Source: Actinoplanes siamensis
GTDB lineage: Bacteria > Actinomycetota > Actinomycetes > Mycobacteriales > Micromonosporaceae
Direction: 5' to 3'
Assembly: GCF_016862395.1 (NCBI RefSeq)
Contig: NZ_BOMW01000015.1
Location: 1-64,000, forward strand
DNA length: 64,000 nt
Shown: positions 1-8,429 of the stretch, piece after piece
Position numbering within the stretch: position 1 is the first letter of the stretch
Layout of the letters: each line of letters starts with the position of its first letter
Notes under the pieces: generated by a model
The model's input: the letters and a program-made list of their open reading frames with translations, nothing else
Database searches by the model: none
Told to the model about the DNA's origin: nothing
Made by a program: the position numbers and the translations under genes

Positions 1-1504
1 CGTTCCGGCCGGCCTCCGTGTGCCGCGTCGGCGTCGCGTCCGCCGTCCTCCCCCCGGCCATCGCCGGCTCCGCCTGGTTCTGCCCGGCGTTGTCGGCTTC
101 CTGGGTCGTCCCGGCCGTGGCGTCGGCGAGTTCCGTGCGGTGGGCCGTCACCGCGGCCGCGCGCTCGCGCTCGAACGGGTCGCCGTACGCCCGGATCGCA
201 CGACGCGCGAACGCCTGCTGCTGGGTGGCCACCCGCTCCGCGCGCCCGCGCCCGATGAAGCTGACCGCCCAGTGCAGCACGGCGGTCACCCGGTTCTTGA
301 AGCCGACCAGGTAGAACAGGTGCACCGCGACCCAGACCACCCAGGCCAGGAACCCGGACAGGTGCACCTTGCCGATGCTGGCCACCGCGGAGAACCGGGA
401 GATCGTCGCCAGGCTGCCCTTGTCGAAGTACCTGAACGGCTGCCCGGTCTCCTTGCCGCCGAGCCGCCGCTTGATCTGGTCCGCGGCGTGCCGGCCACTC
501 TGAATGGCGACCTGCGCCACCCCGGGCAGCGGCCTCCCGTCCTCGCCGGCCAGGTTCATCATGTCGCCGAGCACGAAGATCTCCGGGTGCCCGGGCACCG
601 TGGTGTCCTTCTCCACGAAGATCCGCCCGGCCCGGTCCGTCTTCGCCCCGGTCGCCTCGGCCAGCTTGCGGGCCAGCGGAGGCGCCGCGACCCCGGCCGC
701 CCACACCTTGGTGACCGACGGGATGCCGTGCCGCCCGTCCGCGTCCTCGACCTCGATGCTCGTCGAGTCCACACCGACCACCTTGGTGTTCAACTTGACC
801 TCGACGCCGAGCTTCTCCAGCTGACGCTGAGCGCCGGCCGAGAGATGATCGCCGAACGTGTTGAGCACCGCGCCGATCGCGTCGACCAGGATGATCCGGG
901 CCTTCCGCGGGTCGATGTGCTTGTACTGCCCGGGCAGCGTGCGGTGGGCCAGCTCGGCGATCTGCCCGGCCAGCTCGGTGCCGGTCGGGCCGGCGCCCAC
1001 CACCACGAAGGTCAGCCAGCGCTGGATCGCCTCGGGGTCGGTCTGCAGGTCGGCGACCTCGAAGGCGCCGAAGATCCGGGCACGCAGCTCCAGCGCGTCG
1101 TCGATGCTCTTCATGCCGGGCGCGTGATCGGCGAACTGGTCATTGCCGAAGTACGACTGCGAGGCGCCGGCCGCGACGATCAGCGTGTCGTACTCGACGG
1201 TGTAGTCGATGCCCGGCCCGGCCACCGAGACGACCTTCTTCTCGACGTCGACGTCGGTCACCCAGCCCAGGCGGACATCCACGTTCTGCTGCCGTTTGAG
1301 CACCTCGCGGATCGGCGGGGCGATCTCGCCCTCGGACAGGATCCCGGTGGCCACCTGGTAGAGCAACGGCTGGAAGAGGTGGTACGCCGTACCGTTGATG
1401 AGGGTGATGTCCACCGGAGCCTTGCGCAGTGCCTTGATCGCGAATAGCCCACCGAAACCAGCTCCCACCACGACCACGCGATGGCGGCGGCTTGCTTGAG
1501 TCAT
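1..1504 (-). CDS. ndh: Type II NADH dehydrogenase (NDH-2), 3' end outside window
   Basis: Non-proton-pumping NADH:quinone oxidoreductase that feeds electrons from NADH into the membrane quinone pool. The protein starts MTQASRRHRVVVVGAGFGG, with the FAD-binding GxGxxG at residues ~13-18. A second dinucleotide-binding motif (VVVGAGPTGTELAG) follows near residue 165, and WAAGV plus a late GDM segment are typical of the family. The C-terminal AVLHWAVSFIGRGR membrane-associating region is also characteristic. After it the reading frame continues with an unusual polar Ala/Glu/Arg-rich tail to the window edge, so the stop codon is not seen. The ATG at 1504 is preceded by GGGAGC at a suitable distance. 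It is transcribed leftward, away from the membrane cassette at 2100. Confidence 0.93.
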   Translation of the reverse strand, partial: MTQASRRHRVVVVGAGFGGLFAIKALRKAPVDITLINGTAYHLFQPLLYQVATGILSEGEIAPPIREVLKRQQNVDVRLGWVTDVDVEKKVVSVAGPGIDYTVEYDTLIVAAGASQSYFGNDQFADHAPGMKSIDDALELRARIFGAFEVADLQTDPEAIQRWLTFVVVGAGPTGTELAGQIAELAHRTLPGQYKHIDPRKARIILVDAIGAVLNTFGDHLSAGAQRQLEKLGVEVKLNTKVVGVDSTSIEVEDADGRHGIPSVTKVWAAGVAAPPLARKLAEATGAKTDRAGRIFVEKDTTVPGHPEIFVLGDMMNLAGEDGRPLPGVAQVAIQSGRHAADQIKRRLGGKETGQPFRYFDKGSLATISRFSAVASIGKVHLSGFLAWVVWVAVHLFYLVGFKNRVTAVLHWAVSFIGRGRAERVATQQQAFARRAIRAYGDPFERERAAAVTAHRTELADATAGTTQEADNAGQNQAEPAMAGGRTADATPTRHTEAGRN

Positions 1505-2099
1505 TGCCTGCTCCCGTCCCAGTCTGTCCGCTTAGTACAGCGCTCCTCGCCATACCCGTATGCCGTGAAAATGACCACTCACGTGCGGATTCTCACCGGA
1601 GGCCCCGGACAACACCGTGCGCCTGTGGTGCTGAGGGCACGCTGAGTCGGTCGATATGTCGGTCTCCCGCTCGGAAGGTCGATCGCCCGCAAACCGCCTG
1701 ATATCCACCCATCATCGCCTACGCACCCGTAACCGACCACATGCCGGTCGCCTACGCGTTGAATGCCCGGCACATCGCTCCCGGCACTCGCCGTCCGGGG
1801 CGCGGATCGCGCTGTGCCGCGTCACCCGGCGTCCGCGGCCTGCCGATCCCGCGTGGCGTGTCGGTACCCGGCCAGCGCGACCTGCCCGACGCCGGCGCCT
1901 GTGCCTCGGTCCGGTCGCTCACCTCCGAACGCCAACGGCCGCGAGCCGTCGAGGGTTACGGCACCCGGTCGAGCCTCCGGCAACCGCGGGAAGAGCGACC
2001 GGTTGGGCCGACCGGTCGTCCACAGGTCCGGTATCTGATCGAACCATGTACCAAGGGCGATGTAGGTTACCTTCGCCCGGTTCGATCGGAGGGGGAATC
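1505..2099. other. 595-bp intergenic region, no convincing gene
   Basis: Divergent intergenic region between ndh (leftward) and the membrane-protein cassette (rightward). The open frames here lack codon bias and family resemblance. The only clear signal is the purine-rich Shine-Dalgarno GGAGGGGG at 2088-2095 serving the GTG at 2100. A short GTAGGTTACCTT stretch lies just before it; it resembles half of an iron-box-like dyad but is too weak to call. Confidence 0.5.
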
Positions 2100-3167
2100 G
2101 TGACAACGTCCGTGGATCGGCCGCAGCCTGTCCCGGCAGCGGCCGCCGGCTTCACCGCGTTCACCGCGCGGGAGCGATGGGTGCTGCTGGTCGCGAGCGC
2201 CTGGCTGGTGATCGGCCTGCAGCTCGACGCGTACGCGCATGCCACCACGCCCGAGCTGGAGACCTTCTGGACCCCGTGGCACGGGGTGCTCTACTCGGGC
2301 ATCGCGGCGTCCGGCTTCACGCTCCTCTGGATCATGAGGTCGAGGCTGCCGGCGATCCCGACGTACCAAAGCCTGGTCGCGCTGCCCAACGCCCTGCGCC
2401 TGCCGCTCGCCGGCATGGCGTCGCTGCTGGTCGGCGGCGGGATGGACACGCTCTGGCACAACATCTTCGGCATCGAGAAGAACCTCGAGATCTTCGTCAG
2501 CCCCAGCCACGAGCTGATCATCCTGGGCATGGTGCTGGTGGCGATGGGCCCGGCGCTGATGACGGCCACCGTCCCCGGCCGTCTGCTCGGTGCCGGCGGC
2601 GCCTGGCTGGTCGGCGTCTCCGCGCTTTTCGCGGTGCTCCCGCTGCACATCTACTCGCTGCACGCCAGCGCGCTCGGCTTCCGCCACCTGGGCAGCGGCG
2701 ACGCCGTGCCGAACGTGTTCTCCACCGACGGCCAGCTGGTGCACGGATATCTCTTCAGCACCGTTCTGCTGCTGGTCCCGATCCTGATGATCGGCCGCCG
2801 CTGGCGTCTGCCGATCGGTCTGCCGACCGCGCTCGTCTCCGTCCCCGCGCTGCTCATGCACCTGATGTTCGACTCCGAGGCGCCCTGGTGGCCGCAGCTG
2901 ACGGTGGCCGTCGCCGCGCCGGTCGCCGAGCTGGCGCTGCGTGTGGCGAATCGCCTCGTCGCGCTGCCGGTGACCGCCCGGTGGGCCCTGCTCGGGCTGA
3001 TCGCGCCGCCGGTGGTGTGGGGCGCGGTGCTGCTGGTCGGGCAGCTCCGGACCGGCACCGTCGGGTGGAACATCCACATGGTCAGCGGCCTGCTCACCCT
3101 GACCGCGCTGACCGGCGCCGGCACGGTTCTGGTCACCCGCAGCATCCAGCACCTGCAGCCGGAGTGA
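2100..3167 (+). CDS. Polytopic membrane protein, first gene of a four-gene cassette
   Basis: A 355-residue hydrophobic protein with about ten apparent membrane segments. A GTG start is chosen because GGAGGGGG lies 4 nt upstream and the coding character begins there (MTTSVDRPQPVPAAAAG); upstream in-frame sequence looks non-coding. Conserved-looking polar positions inside the hydrophobic stretch include WHGVLY, MDTLWHNIFGIEKN and SPSHE near the middle, so several His/Glu residues are near the membrane. I do not recognise a named family. The stop overlaps the next start (TGATG), so the downstream gene is translationally coupled. Context suggests an envelope or metal/redox role, which is inference only. 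Confidence 0.85.
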   Translation: MTTSVDRPQPVPAAAAGFTAFTARERWVLLVASAWLVIGLQLDAYAHATTPELETFWTPWHGVLYSGIAASGFTLLWIMRSRLPAIPTYQSLVALPNALRLPLAGMASLLVGGGMDTLWHNIFGIEKNLEIFVSPSHELIILGMVLVAMGPALMTATVPGRLLGAGGAWLVGVSALFAVLPLHIYSLHASALGFRHLGSGDAVPNVFSTDGQLVHGYLFSTVLLLVPILMIGRRWRLPIGLPTALVSVPALLMHLMFDSEAPWWPQLTVAVAAPVAELALRVANRLVALPVTARWALLGLIAPPVVWGAVLLVGQLRTGTVGWNIHMVSGLLTLTALTGAGTVLVTRSIQHLQPE

Positions 3168-4054
3168 TGCCGATGCGCTGGCCGCGGCGTCTCGTGATGC
3201 TGTCGGCGGTCGTCGCGGCGACCGTGCTGACCGCCGCGGGACCCGCGTCCGCGCATGCCGGCGGGCTGGTGGCCACCGACGCGCGCAGCCGGGTGGTGAC
3301 CGTCACACCGACGATTCCGGGCCTGACGGTCGTCGCGATCGAGGACGGCGCGAAGCTGCGGCTGACCAACGGCACCGGCGGACCGGTCTCGGTCGCCGGC
3401 CGGTCCCAGCCGGTCCCCTCCGGTGGCGAGCTGACCTGGGCAGACCCAGGAGCAACCCCGGAGAACAAAAAGATCGATTCCGGCCGTACGACGGATTGGA
3501 CGGTCCTTCTCGACGCGAACGGCACCGCCGTGACGGTGGCCGGCGTGCTGGTCGGGGAACGACAGCCGAACCCGTTGCCCTGGTGGGCGCTGGCTATCGT
3601 GGCGGCCGTGGCCGTACCCGCGATCGCCCGCCGCCTGCACCGCGCCGACCTGCTGCTGTCCGCGGCCGGCGTGGTCGCGATGGCCGCGTCGATCGCGCAC
3701 GTCACCGGTTCCACGCTCGCGGTCGAGTCGGCGCCGTTCGCCGGCACGTTCCTCAACGCCGCCGGCATCAACCTGCTGGCCTGGCCGTTGATCCTGGGCG
3801 GCGCCTGGACCGCGCTGCGTGGCCGCCCCGCCGGACTGCTCGCGGTGTGTGCCGGCGCGGCCCTGACCGCGGTGTTCGTCTTCCCGGACGTGACGTCGTT
3901 CCACCGCGCGGTGCTGCCCTTCGCGGGTCCCGCGGCGATGGAGCGGGTGCTGGTCGTGCTGGCGCTGGGTTTGGGCGCGGGTGCCGCGGTGGCCGGGGCG
4001 CCGGTGCTGCGCGCGCTCGCGCAGCGCGCGGCGGTCGCCGAGGAGGGGGTGTGA
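3167..4054 (+). CDS. Secreted/membrane protein with signal peptide and C-terminal membrane segments
   Basis: A 295-residue protein. It begins with a clear signal peptide (MPMRWPRRLVMLSAVVAATV, cleavage likely after ASA), leaving a mature N-terminus starting with His-Ala-Gly-Gly. About 120 residues of beta-type extracytoplasmic sequence follow (LRLTNGTGGPVSVAG), then four or so hydrophobic helices. A mature N-terminal His and an extracytoplasmic beta domain ahead of membrane helices recall CopC/CopD-type copper proteins, but no His/Met copper motif is obvious, so this is only an analogy. The start overlaps the upstream stop (TGATG) and the end overlaps the next start by 4 bp (GTGA), so it belongs to a tight operon. 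Confidence 0.82.
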   Translation: MPMRWPRRLVMLSAVVAATVLTAAGPASAHAGGLVATDARSRVVTVTPTIPGLTVVAIEDGAKLRLTNGTGGPVSVAGRSQPVPSGGELTWADPGATPENKKIDSGRTTDWTVLLDANGTAVTVAGVLVGERQPNPLPWWALAIVAAVAVPAIARRLHRADLLLSAAGVVAMAASIAHVTGSTLAVESAPFAGTFLNAAGINLLAWPLILGGAWTALRGRPAGLLAVCAGAALTAVFVFPDVTSFHRAVLPFAGPAAMERVLVVLALGLGAGAAVAGAPVLRALAQRAAVAEEGV

Positions 4055-4848
4055 CCGTGCTGGTCGCTCTGGTGTTGCTGGTGGCGGCGGCGTTCCTGCT
4101 GGTGCCGGCGATGGTCGGGGTGAAGTTCCTGATGGCCGCGACCAGCCTGCTCTCGTTCTCGTCGCTGTTCGCGTCGTTCATGCTCCTGGTGTCGTCGGCG
4201 TCGATCGCGACCTTCCTGCAGCTGGCTGTGCTGGCCCTGTCCCGGCGGCGTGCGCGCGCCGCGGTCCCGCCCGCCGACCTTCCTGCCCTGGCCGCGCCCG
4301 CCGGCGTCCACGCCGTGGCCCTGCCCGCCGATGCCCGCGCCGCGGACGCGCCCGCCGATGTCCGGGCCTTCGCCGCGCCCGCGGGCGTCCGTGGTTTCGC
4401 CCCGCCGGCCGGCGTCAGCGCCTTCGCTCCGCCCGCCGGCGGCCCGCAGCCGGCGCCGGCCGGTCTCGGCAAGCGGTCGCTGCGGCTGGTTCCGTTCCTG
4501 CTGGCGGCGCTCACCCTGCTGCCCGGCTGCACGCAGGCGCCCGCCGCGCAGGCCGCCGCGCCGGCCGCATGCGGCTCGGAGGCCCCCGGCCAGGTGGCGG
4601 CGAACGCGGAGCTGCGCGACGGCAAGGCGTCCCCGGCGCCGCACCGGGTCGCCGTGCCCCTCGGCAGCCAGGTCCGCCTCGGCATCTCTGTCGACTCCGC
4701 CGCGCAGATCCACGTCCACGGGTACGACCTGGAGTACCAGGTGCGGCCCGGCCAGCCGATGTGCATCGTGTTCGTGGCGTCCCGAGCCGGGCTCTTCGAC
4801 GTGGAGGCACACCCGGACACGTTGCTGCTGCAGCTCGAAGTGAAGTGA
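4051..4848 (+). CDS. Two-helix N-terminus, Ala/Pro linker, internal lipobox-like segment and cupredoxin-like C-terminus
   Basis: A 265-residue protein starting at GTG 4051, overlapping the upstream stop by 4 bp. Two hydrophobic segments occupy residues ~1-60. A low-complexity linker then repeats an APAGV(R/S)xFAPPAG-like unit (residues ~80-135). After it comes a second signal-like segment, RSLRLVPFLLAALTLLPGC, whose LLPGC matches a lipobox. The last ~90 residues resemble a small cupredoxin-like beta domain (VPLGSQVRLGISVDSAAQIHVHGYD, then GLFDVEAH). The arrangement looks like a membrane protein fused to a lipoprotein; an internal GTG near 4315 could give a separate product. Function unknown, plausibly metal or redox handling at the membrane. 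Confidence 0.75.
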   Translation: MTVLVALVLLVAAAFLLVPAMVGVKFLMAATSLLSFSSLFASFMLLVSSASIATFLQLAVLALSRRRARAAVPPADLPALAAPAGVHAVALPADARAADAPADVRAFAAPAGVRGFAPPAGVSAFAPPAGGPQPAPAGLGKRSLRLVPFLLAALTLLPGCTQAPAAQAAAPAACGSEAPGQVAANAELRDGKASPAPHRVAVPLGSQVRLGISVDSAAQIHVHGYDLEYQVRPGQPMCIVFVASRAGLFDVEAHPDTLLLQLEVK

Positions 4849-6107
4849 GCCCGCTCGCTCACGGGGTCGGCAGCTCCTCGGACCTGCCGTTGCCGCTGGA
4901 CCTGGTGCTGCAGGCCGGCGCCGCGACGGTGGTCCTGTCCTTTCTGATCGCCGCGCTGTGGTGGACCAGGCCGCGTCTGGCCGGCTTCGCCGAACGTCCC
5001 GTGCCGGCCGCGATCTGGTTGCCGGCGCTGCGCGTCGTCGTTCTCCTGCTGTCGCTGTACCTGGTCGGGAACGCGCTGTTCGGGCCGCGCGACTCGGCGA
5101 ACCCGGTGGCCCACGCCCTGTTCGTGTGGCTGTGGGTCGGGGTGGTTCCGCTCAGCGCGCTCCTCGGGCCGGTGTGGCGCGCGGTCAATCCGTTGCGGAC
5201 GCTCTTCCGGTTGTTGCGCCTCCCGCCCGCCGGCTTGCGTCCCGGGGCCGGGCTGGGCGTGTGGCCGGCGGTTCTGTGGTTGCTGGCGTTCGTCTGGTTC
5301 GAGCTGGTGGCGCCGGGCCGCACCGACCCCCTGGTGATCGGGTGCTGCCTGCTCGGCTACGGACTCGCGCAGCTCGGGATGGCGGTGCTGCGCGGCGAGC
5401 AGTGGTTCGCCCGGGGTGACTGCTTCGAGCTGTACTCCGAGCTGGCCGGCCGCCTCAGCCCACTCCGCTGGCAGGTCCCGCTCAGCGGTCTGGCCGCACG
5501 TCTGCCCGGGGCGGGCGCCGGGCTCGCGGCCTTCGTGGCGGTCTGGTGGGGCTCGACGGTCTTCGACAGCGCGTCCGGGTCGCCGGCCTGGGCCGGGTTC
5601 GTGCAGCGGGCCGGACACGCCGACCTCTACGCCACCGGGGCGCTGGTGCTGGTCTGCATCGTGGTGCTGGTCGCGGTGCGGAAGACCGCGGGCGGGTTGG
5701 ACGTGACCGCTTCGCTGATCCCGATCGCGGTGGGGTACACGCTGGCGCACTACCTGTCGTTGCTGATCGTGGCGGCGCCGCGCGGATTCCTGCTGCTGAC
5801 CCGGCAGTGGGGGCTGGCGTCCGATGTGGCCTGGAACGTCGTACCGATCCCGTCGGTGATCGCCGGTGCGCAGGTCGCGCTGATCCTTCTGGGACACGTG
5901 ATCGGCGTGATCGTCGCCCACGACGCGGCGCTGGCATCGGCCGCCGTCGACGCTCCAGGTGTTTCCGGCGCGGTCCGCGTTGCCGCCGCCGGCCCGCGGC
6001 TCGCTCGTGGCGTGCCGGTGCTGGCGACGCTCGCTGACGAGCTTCCGCTGGTCCTGTTCATGATCGGGTGCACCTGGGCGGGGTTGTTCCTGCTCTTTGT
6101 CCGGTGA
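4845..6107 (+). CDS. Polytopic integral membrane protein
   Basis: A 420-residue protein with roughly ten hydrophobic helices, last gene of the four-gene cassette. The GTG at 4845 overlaps the preceding stop by 4 bp and yields MSPLAHGVGSSSDLPLPLDL, an extracytoplasmic-looking N-terminus before the first helix. Recognisable features are WTRPRLAGF after helix 1, a loop with RGEQWFARGDCFELYSELAG, and helices rich in His near the C-terminal half (LAHYLSLL, LLGHVIGVIVAHD). Similar actinobacterial proteins are often labelled only as hypothetical membrane proteins. I infer cooperation with the three upstream genes because of the coupling, but give no biochemical function. Confidence 0.82.
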   Translation: MSPLAHGVGSSSDLPLPLDLVLQAGAATVVLSFLIAALWWTRPRLAGFAERPVPAAIWLPALRVVVLLLSLYLVGNALFGPRDSANPVAHALFVWLWVGVVPLSALLGPVWRAVNPLRTLFRLLRLPPAGLRPGAGLGVWPAVLWLLAFVWFELVAPGRTDPLVIGCCLLGYGLAQLGMAVLRGEQWFARGDCFELYSELAGRLSPLRWQVPLSGLAARLPGAGAGLAAFVAVWWGSTVFDSASGSPAWAGFVQRAGHADLYATGALVLVCIVVLVAVRKTAGGLDVTASLIPIAVGYTLAHYLSLLIVAAPRGFLLLTRQWGLASDVAWNVVPIPSVIAGAQVALILLGHVIGVIVAHDAALASAAVDAPGVSGAVRVAAAGPRLARGVPVLATLADELPLVLFMIGCTWAGLFLLFVR

Positions 6108-6128
6108 AGCGGCCTGGGAGACGAGAAG

Positions 6129-6398
6129 ATGTTCGAGGCGGAACTGATCAGGTGGTCGGGTGAGGGCGGCTGGGTCTTCGCACCGATCCCGGACGAACAC
6201 GCGCCCGATTCGGCCGGGCCGTTCGGGCGGGTGCCGGTGATCGCGACCGTCGACGGGAAGACGTGGGCGACCAGTGTCTGGCGGGACTCCCGGGAAGGCT
6301 GGCTGCTCGCGGTGCCGCAGCGGATCCGGGCCGCGAAGGATCACGGGGATGTGGTGCGGGTCGAGATCGAGGTGGACCCGTCCCGCCTGGGTGATTGA
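6129..6398 (+). CDS. DUF1905 family small protein
   Basis: An 89-residue cytoplasmic protein matching the DUF1905 fold: GGWVFAPIP, RVPVIATVDG, WATSVWRDSREGWLLAVPQ and the closing VVRVEIEVD are the recurring elements of this small beta-barrel-like family. The function of the family is not established. The ATG at 6129 follows GGAGACGAGAAG, a good ribosome-binding site. It lies 21 bp after the membrane cassette and 100 bp before lexA in the same direction, so it may be the last gene of the cassette transcript. Confidence 0.85.
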   Translation: MFEAELIRWSGEGGWVFAPIPDEHAPDSAGPFGRVPVIATVDGKTWATSVWRDSREGWLLAVPQRIRAAKDHGDVVRVEIEVDPSRLGD

Positions 6399-6461
6399 TC
6401 GTCCCGGCGGAGCGGGTCCGGACGGGACGACGTCCCCCGAACGTGCGGTTCCGGTCACGAT

Positions 6462-6477
6462 TCGTACATCTGATCTA
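6462..6477 (+). promoter_or_regulatory. Candidate LexA (SOS) box upstream of lexA
   Basis: TCGTACATCTGATCTA matches 9 of 12 defined positions of the actinobacterial SOS box TCGAAC-N4-GTTCGA (mismatches at one position in the left half and two in the right). It ends 21 bp before the lexA start, the usual place for autoregulation. A second dyad at 6439-6451 has GAAC and GTTC but 5 bp between them, so it fits less well. Confidence 0.5.
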
Positions 6478-6498
6478 ATCATGGGGTAAGGTGCGGAC

Positions 6499-7143
6499 AT
6501 GAGCGTCGATGTCGGTGACGGCGAGCCGCAGCCGCGGATAACGGCGAAGCAGGAGCGCATCCTCGCGGTCATCCGCGACTCGGTGCGGGAGCGGGGCTTC
6601 CCGCCGACGGTGCGGGAGATCGGCGCCGCGGTCGGGCTGGTCTCGCCGTCGTCGGTGGCCCACCACCTCAAAGTTCTGGAGCGGCACGGCCTGCTGCGGC
6701 GCCAGCCGCACGGCTCGCGCGCCGTCGACGTCCGTGACCCGGCCGCGACCGACCAGGCCACCGCCGACCCGGCCGTCACGATCCCGCTCCTCGGCCAGAT
6801 CGCCGCCGGCGCCCCGATCCTCGCCGATGAGCACGTTCTCGACCAGCTCACCGTCTCCACCGGAATGGTCGGCCACGGCACTCTGTTCGCCCTCACGGTC
6901 AAGGGCGACTCGATGATCGAAGCCGCCATCTGCGACGGCGACGTCGTCGTGGTCCGCCAGCAGCCGGTAGCCGAGAACGGCGAGATCGTGGCCGCCATGA
7001 TCGACGGCGAGGCCACCGTGAAGACCTTCCGCCGCCGCGACGACCACATCGAACTGGTCCCACAGAACCCGAGCTACGCGGTCATCCCCGGCGCCAACGC
7101 GGTCATCCTGGGCAAGGTCGTCTCAGTCATCCGCCGGCTCTGA
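6499..7143 (+). CDS. lexA: LexA repressor, SOS regulator and self-cleaving protease
   Basis: A 214-residue cytoplasmic repressor. The N-terminal winged helix-turn-helix (residues ~12-75; [24 protein letters not shown]) binds SOS boxes. The C-terminal S24 peptidase domain has the cleavage site Ala103-Gly104 (AAGAP), nucleophile Ser138 (KGDSMIEA) and general base Lys175 (EATVKTF). RecA-stimulated autocleavage relieves repression of DNA-repair genes. The length and all catalytic residues are standard, so the gene looks intact. A candidate SOS box lies just upstream, consistent with autoregulation. Its last ~50 bp are duplicated immediately downstream (see the 63-bp repeat). Confidence 0.97.
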   Translation: MSVDVGDGEPQPRITAKQERILAVIRDSVRERGFPPTVREIGAAVGLVSPSSVAHHLKVLERHGLLRRQPHGSRAVDVRDPAATDQATADPAVTIPLLGQIAAGAPILADEHVLDQLTVSTGMVGHGTLFALTVKGDSMIEAAICDGDVVVVRQQPVAENGEIVAAMIDGEATVKTFRRRDDHIELVPQNPSYAVIPGANAVILGKVVSVIRRL

Positions 7144-7222
7144 CCGCGGTCGGGCGCCAACGCGCTCATCCTGGGCGAGGTCGTCTCAGTCATCCGGGGC
7201 CTTCGACCGCGGCCGGGCGCCA
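7091..7222 (+). repeat. 63-bp tandem duplication of the lexA 3' end
   Basis: The block beginning GCGCCAACGC at 7091 recurs at 7154, and its first bases recur again at 7217, an exact 63-bp spacing. The first copy contains the end of lexA and its stop codon; the second is non-coding with a few substitutions. Slipped-strand or unequal duplication is the simple explanation. Confidence 0.85.
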
Positions 7223-7282
7223 GGCGACCAGGTCGCGGCTGTCGTGAGCGTCGGGCCGTGACCGCCGGACTTCACCGACAGG

Positions 7283-7378
7283 CCTGCGTCGGGGCGCGCT
7301 TCGTCAGTTGCCCGCGTGGGGGCGCACTTCGTCAGTCGTCTGCGTCGGGGCGCGCATCGTCAGTCGCCTGCGCCGGGC
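7283..7378 (+). repeat. 28-bp tandem repeat, three copies plus a partial fourth
   Basis: Copies start at 7283, 7311 and 7339, with a partial copy at 7367. The shared core is GCGTCGGGGCGCGC then TCGTCAGTCG. There are no spacers between copies, so this is a direct tandem repeat and not a CRISPR array. It sits in the ~390-bp non-coding interval between lexA and the methyltransferase, which otherwise shows no gene. Confidence 0.85.
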
Positions 7379-7533
7379 TGGTTTCTCCAACGGCCTCCGC
7401 AGGCCTGTTTCGCCGAGGGCGGCTTCGCGGTCGGTTCGCCGCTGTCTCGGCCTGCTCCACCATCTCCCGGTCCTGGTGAGGGACGGGACCGGCTTGGACG
7501 GCGCGGCCGGCTGCCGGGTGGGCGGCGAGGTCA

Positions 7534-8376
7534 TCAGCTGGTTGGCGGGCCCACCTCGGCGATGGCTATGCGCTCCAGCTCGGCGACCGGGAGCCGGCGG
7601 GAACGCGGAGCCAGGCAATGCGACTCGAACTCGGCCCGGCCCAGATCGGCGGTCAAGGTGAGGCCGTGGGCGGTGAGCAGATCCGGCAGGCGGGCCGGGT
7701 CGAAGCCCGTCTGCCAGTGGAAATGACGAACCCGGCGAGCGTGACGTGGCGCGCGGAGCACCTCCTCGGGCAAGTAGGTGAAGATGAGGCGGCTTCCGGC
7801 CGGAAGCCCACCGGCGAACGCGAAAAGAGAGTCGGCCGCCTGCGCGGGCAGGTATTGCAGGACGGCCTCGCAGATGAGCAGCGCGGCCGTCGACGCGTCG
7901 AAGCCGGCGTCCGGAAGCAGTTCGCTGAGGCTGCTCTCCGCCAGATCCGCCGGTACGTACCGAACATTCGCCGGCAGGGTGCCCAGCGTTCGGTGCACGG
8001 CGGACATCTTCGCGGTCTGGACCGCCGGGAGGTCGATCTCCCAGACCGGCGTGGGCGCGGACATGGCGCGCAGACGATACGGCCGGGTGTCCATGCCCGC
8101 CCCGACGATGACGACCTGCGGAAAGCGGGTGCAGGCGTCGTCGATCAGGTGGGTGCGGCACACCACACTGCCGTAGATTCCGGGCGCCGCCGCCTCCACC
8201 AGGCGGCGGAACACCCGGCGCAGCGAGCCGTGCCGCACGAGCGATGCCGTCACCCCGGTAAGGAAGCCCTCGGCGACCTGATCGTCGAACAGGCGCTGTT
8301 CCGGTGGCTCGTGACTCTCCATCGCCCGGATCGTGCCGACTCCCAGAGCGGTGTTCTCAACCCGTTTGCTCGCCAT
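7534..8376 (-). CDS. Class I SAM-dependent methyltransferase, leucine carboxyl methyltransferase-like (TIGR00027-type)
   Basis: A 280-residue protein of the family related to Ppm1/leucine carboxyl methyltransferases, common in actinomycetes and often used on small molecules. The start MASKRVENTALGVGTIRAMES is typical of this family, and GGGAGGGG precedes the ATG at 8376. The SAM-binding motif reads QVVIVGAGMDTRPYRL (~residue 85), followed by the acidic WEIDLPAVQ that binds the SAM ribose and LICEAVLQYL near residue 170. The substrate cannot be told from the sequence. It is a single leftward gene whose upstream region carries a three-copy direct repeat that could be an operator. Confidence 0.88.
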   Translation of the reverse strand: MASKRVENTALGVGTIRAMESHEPPEQRLFDDQVAEGFLTGVTASLVRHGSLRRVFRRLVEAAAPGIYGSVVCRTHLIDDACTRFPQVVIVGAGMDTRPYRLRAMSAPTPVWEIDLPAVQTAKMSAVHRTLGTLPANVRYVPADLAESSLSELLPDAGFDASTAALLICEAVLQYLPAQAADSLFAFAGGLPAGSRLIFTYLPEEVLRAPRHARRVRHFHWQTGFDPARLPDLLTAHGLTLTADLGRAEFESHCLAPRSRRLPVAELERIAIAEVGPPTS

Positions 8377-8429
8377 GGTCCCCTCCCGGCCGGTACCGAC
8401 GTTATCGGCCCGGCCGGGCGGAAACCACC

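Noticed and set aside
20-1447. Plus-strand 475-codon frame over the ndh gene
   Set aside because: The minus strand carries a full NDH-2 sequence; the plus-strand product is His/Arg/Asp-rich shadow.
6438-6452. CGAAC-GTGCG-GTTCC as the lexA SOS box
   Set aside because: The half-sites are 5 bp apart instead of 4; the site at 6462-6477 fits the spacing better, although the former could be a secondary site.
7283-7378. 28-bp repeats as a CRISPR array
   Set aside because: Repeats are directly adjacent without spacers, and no cas gene is nearby.
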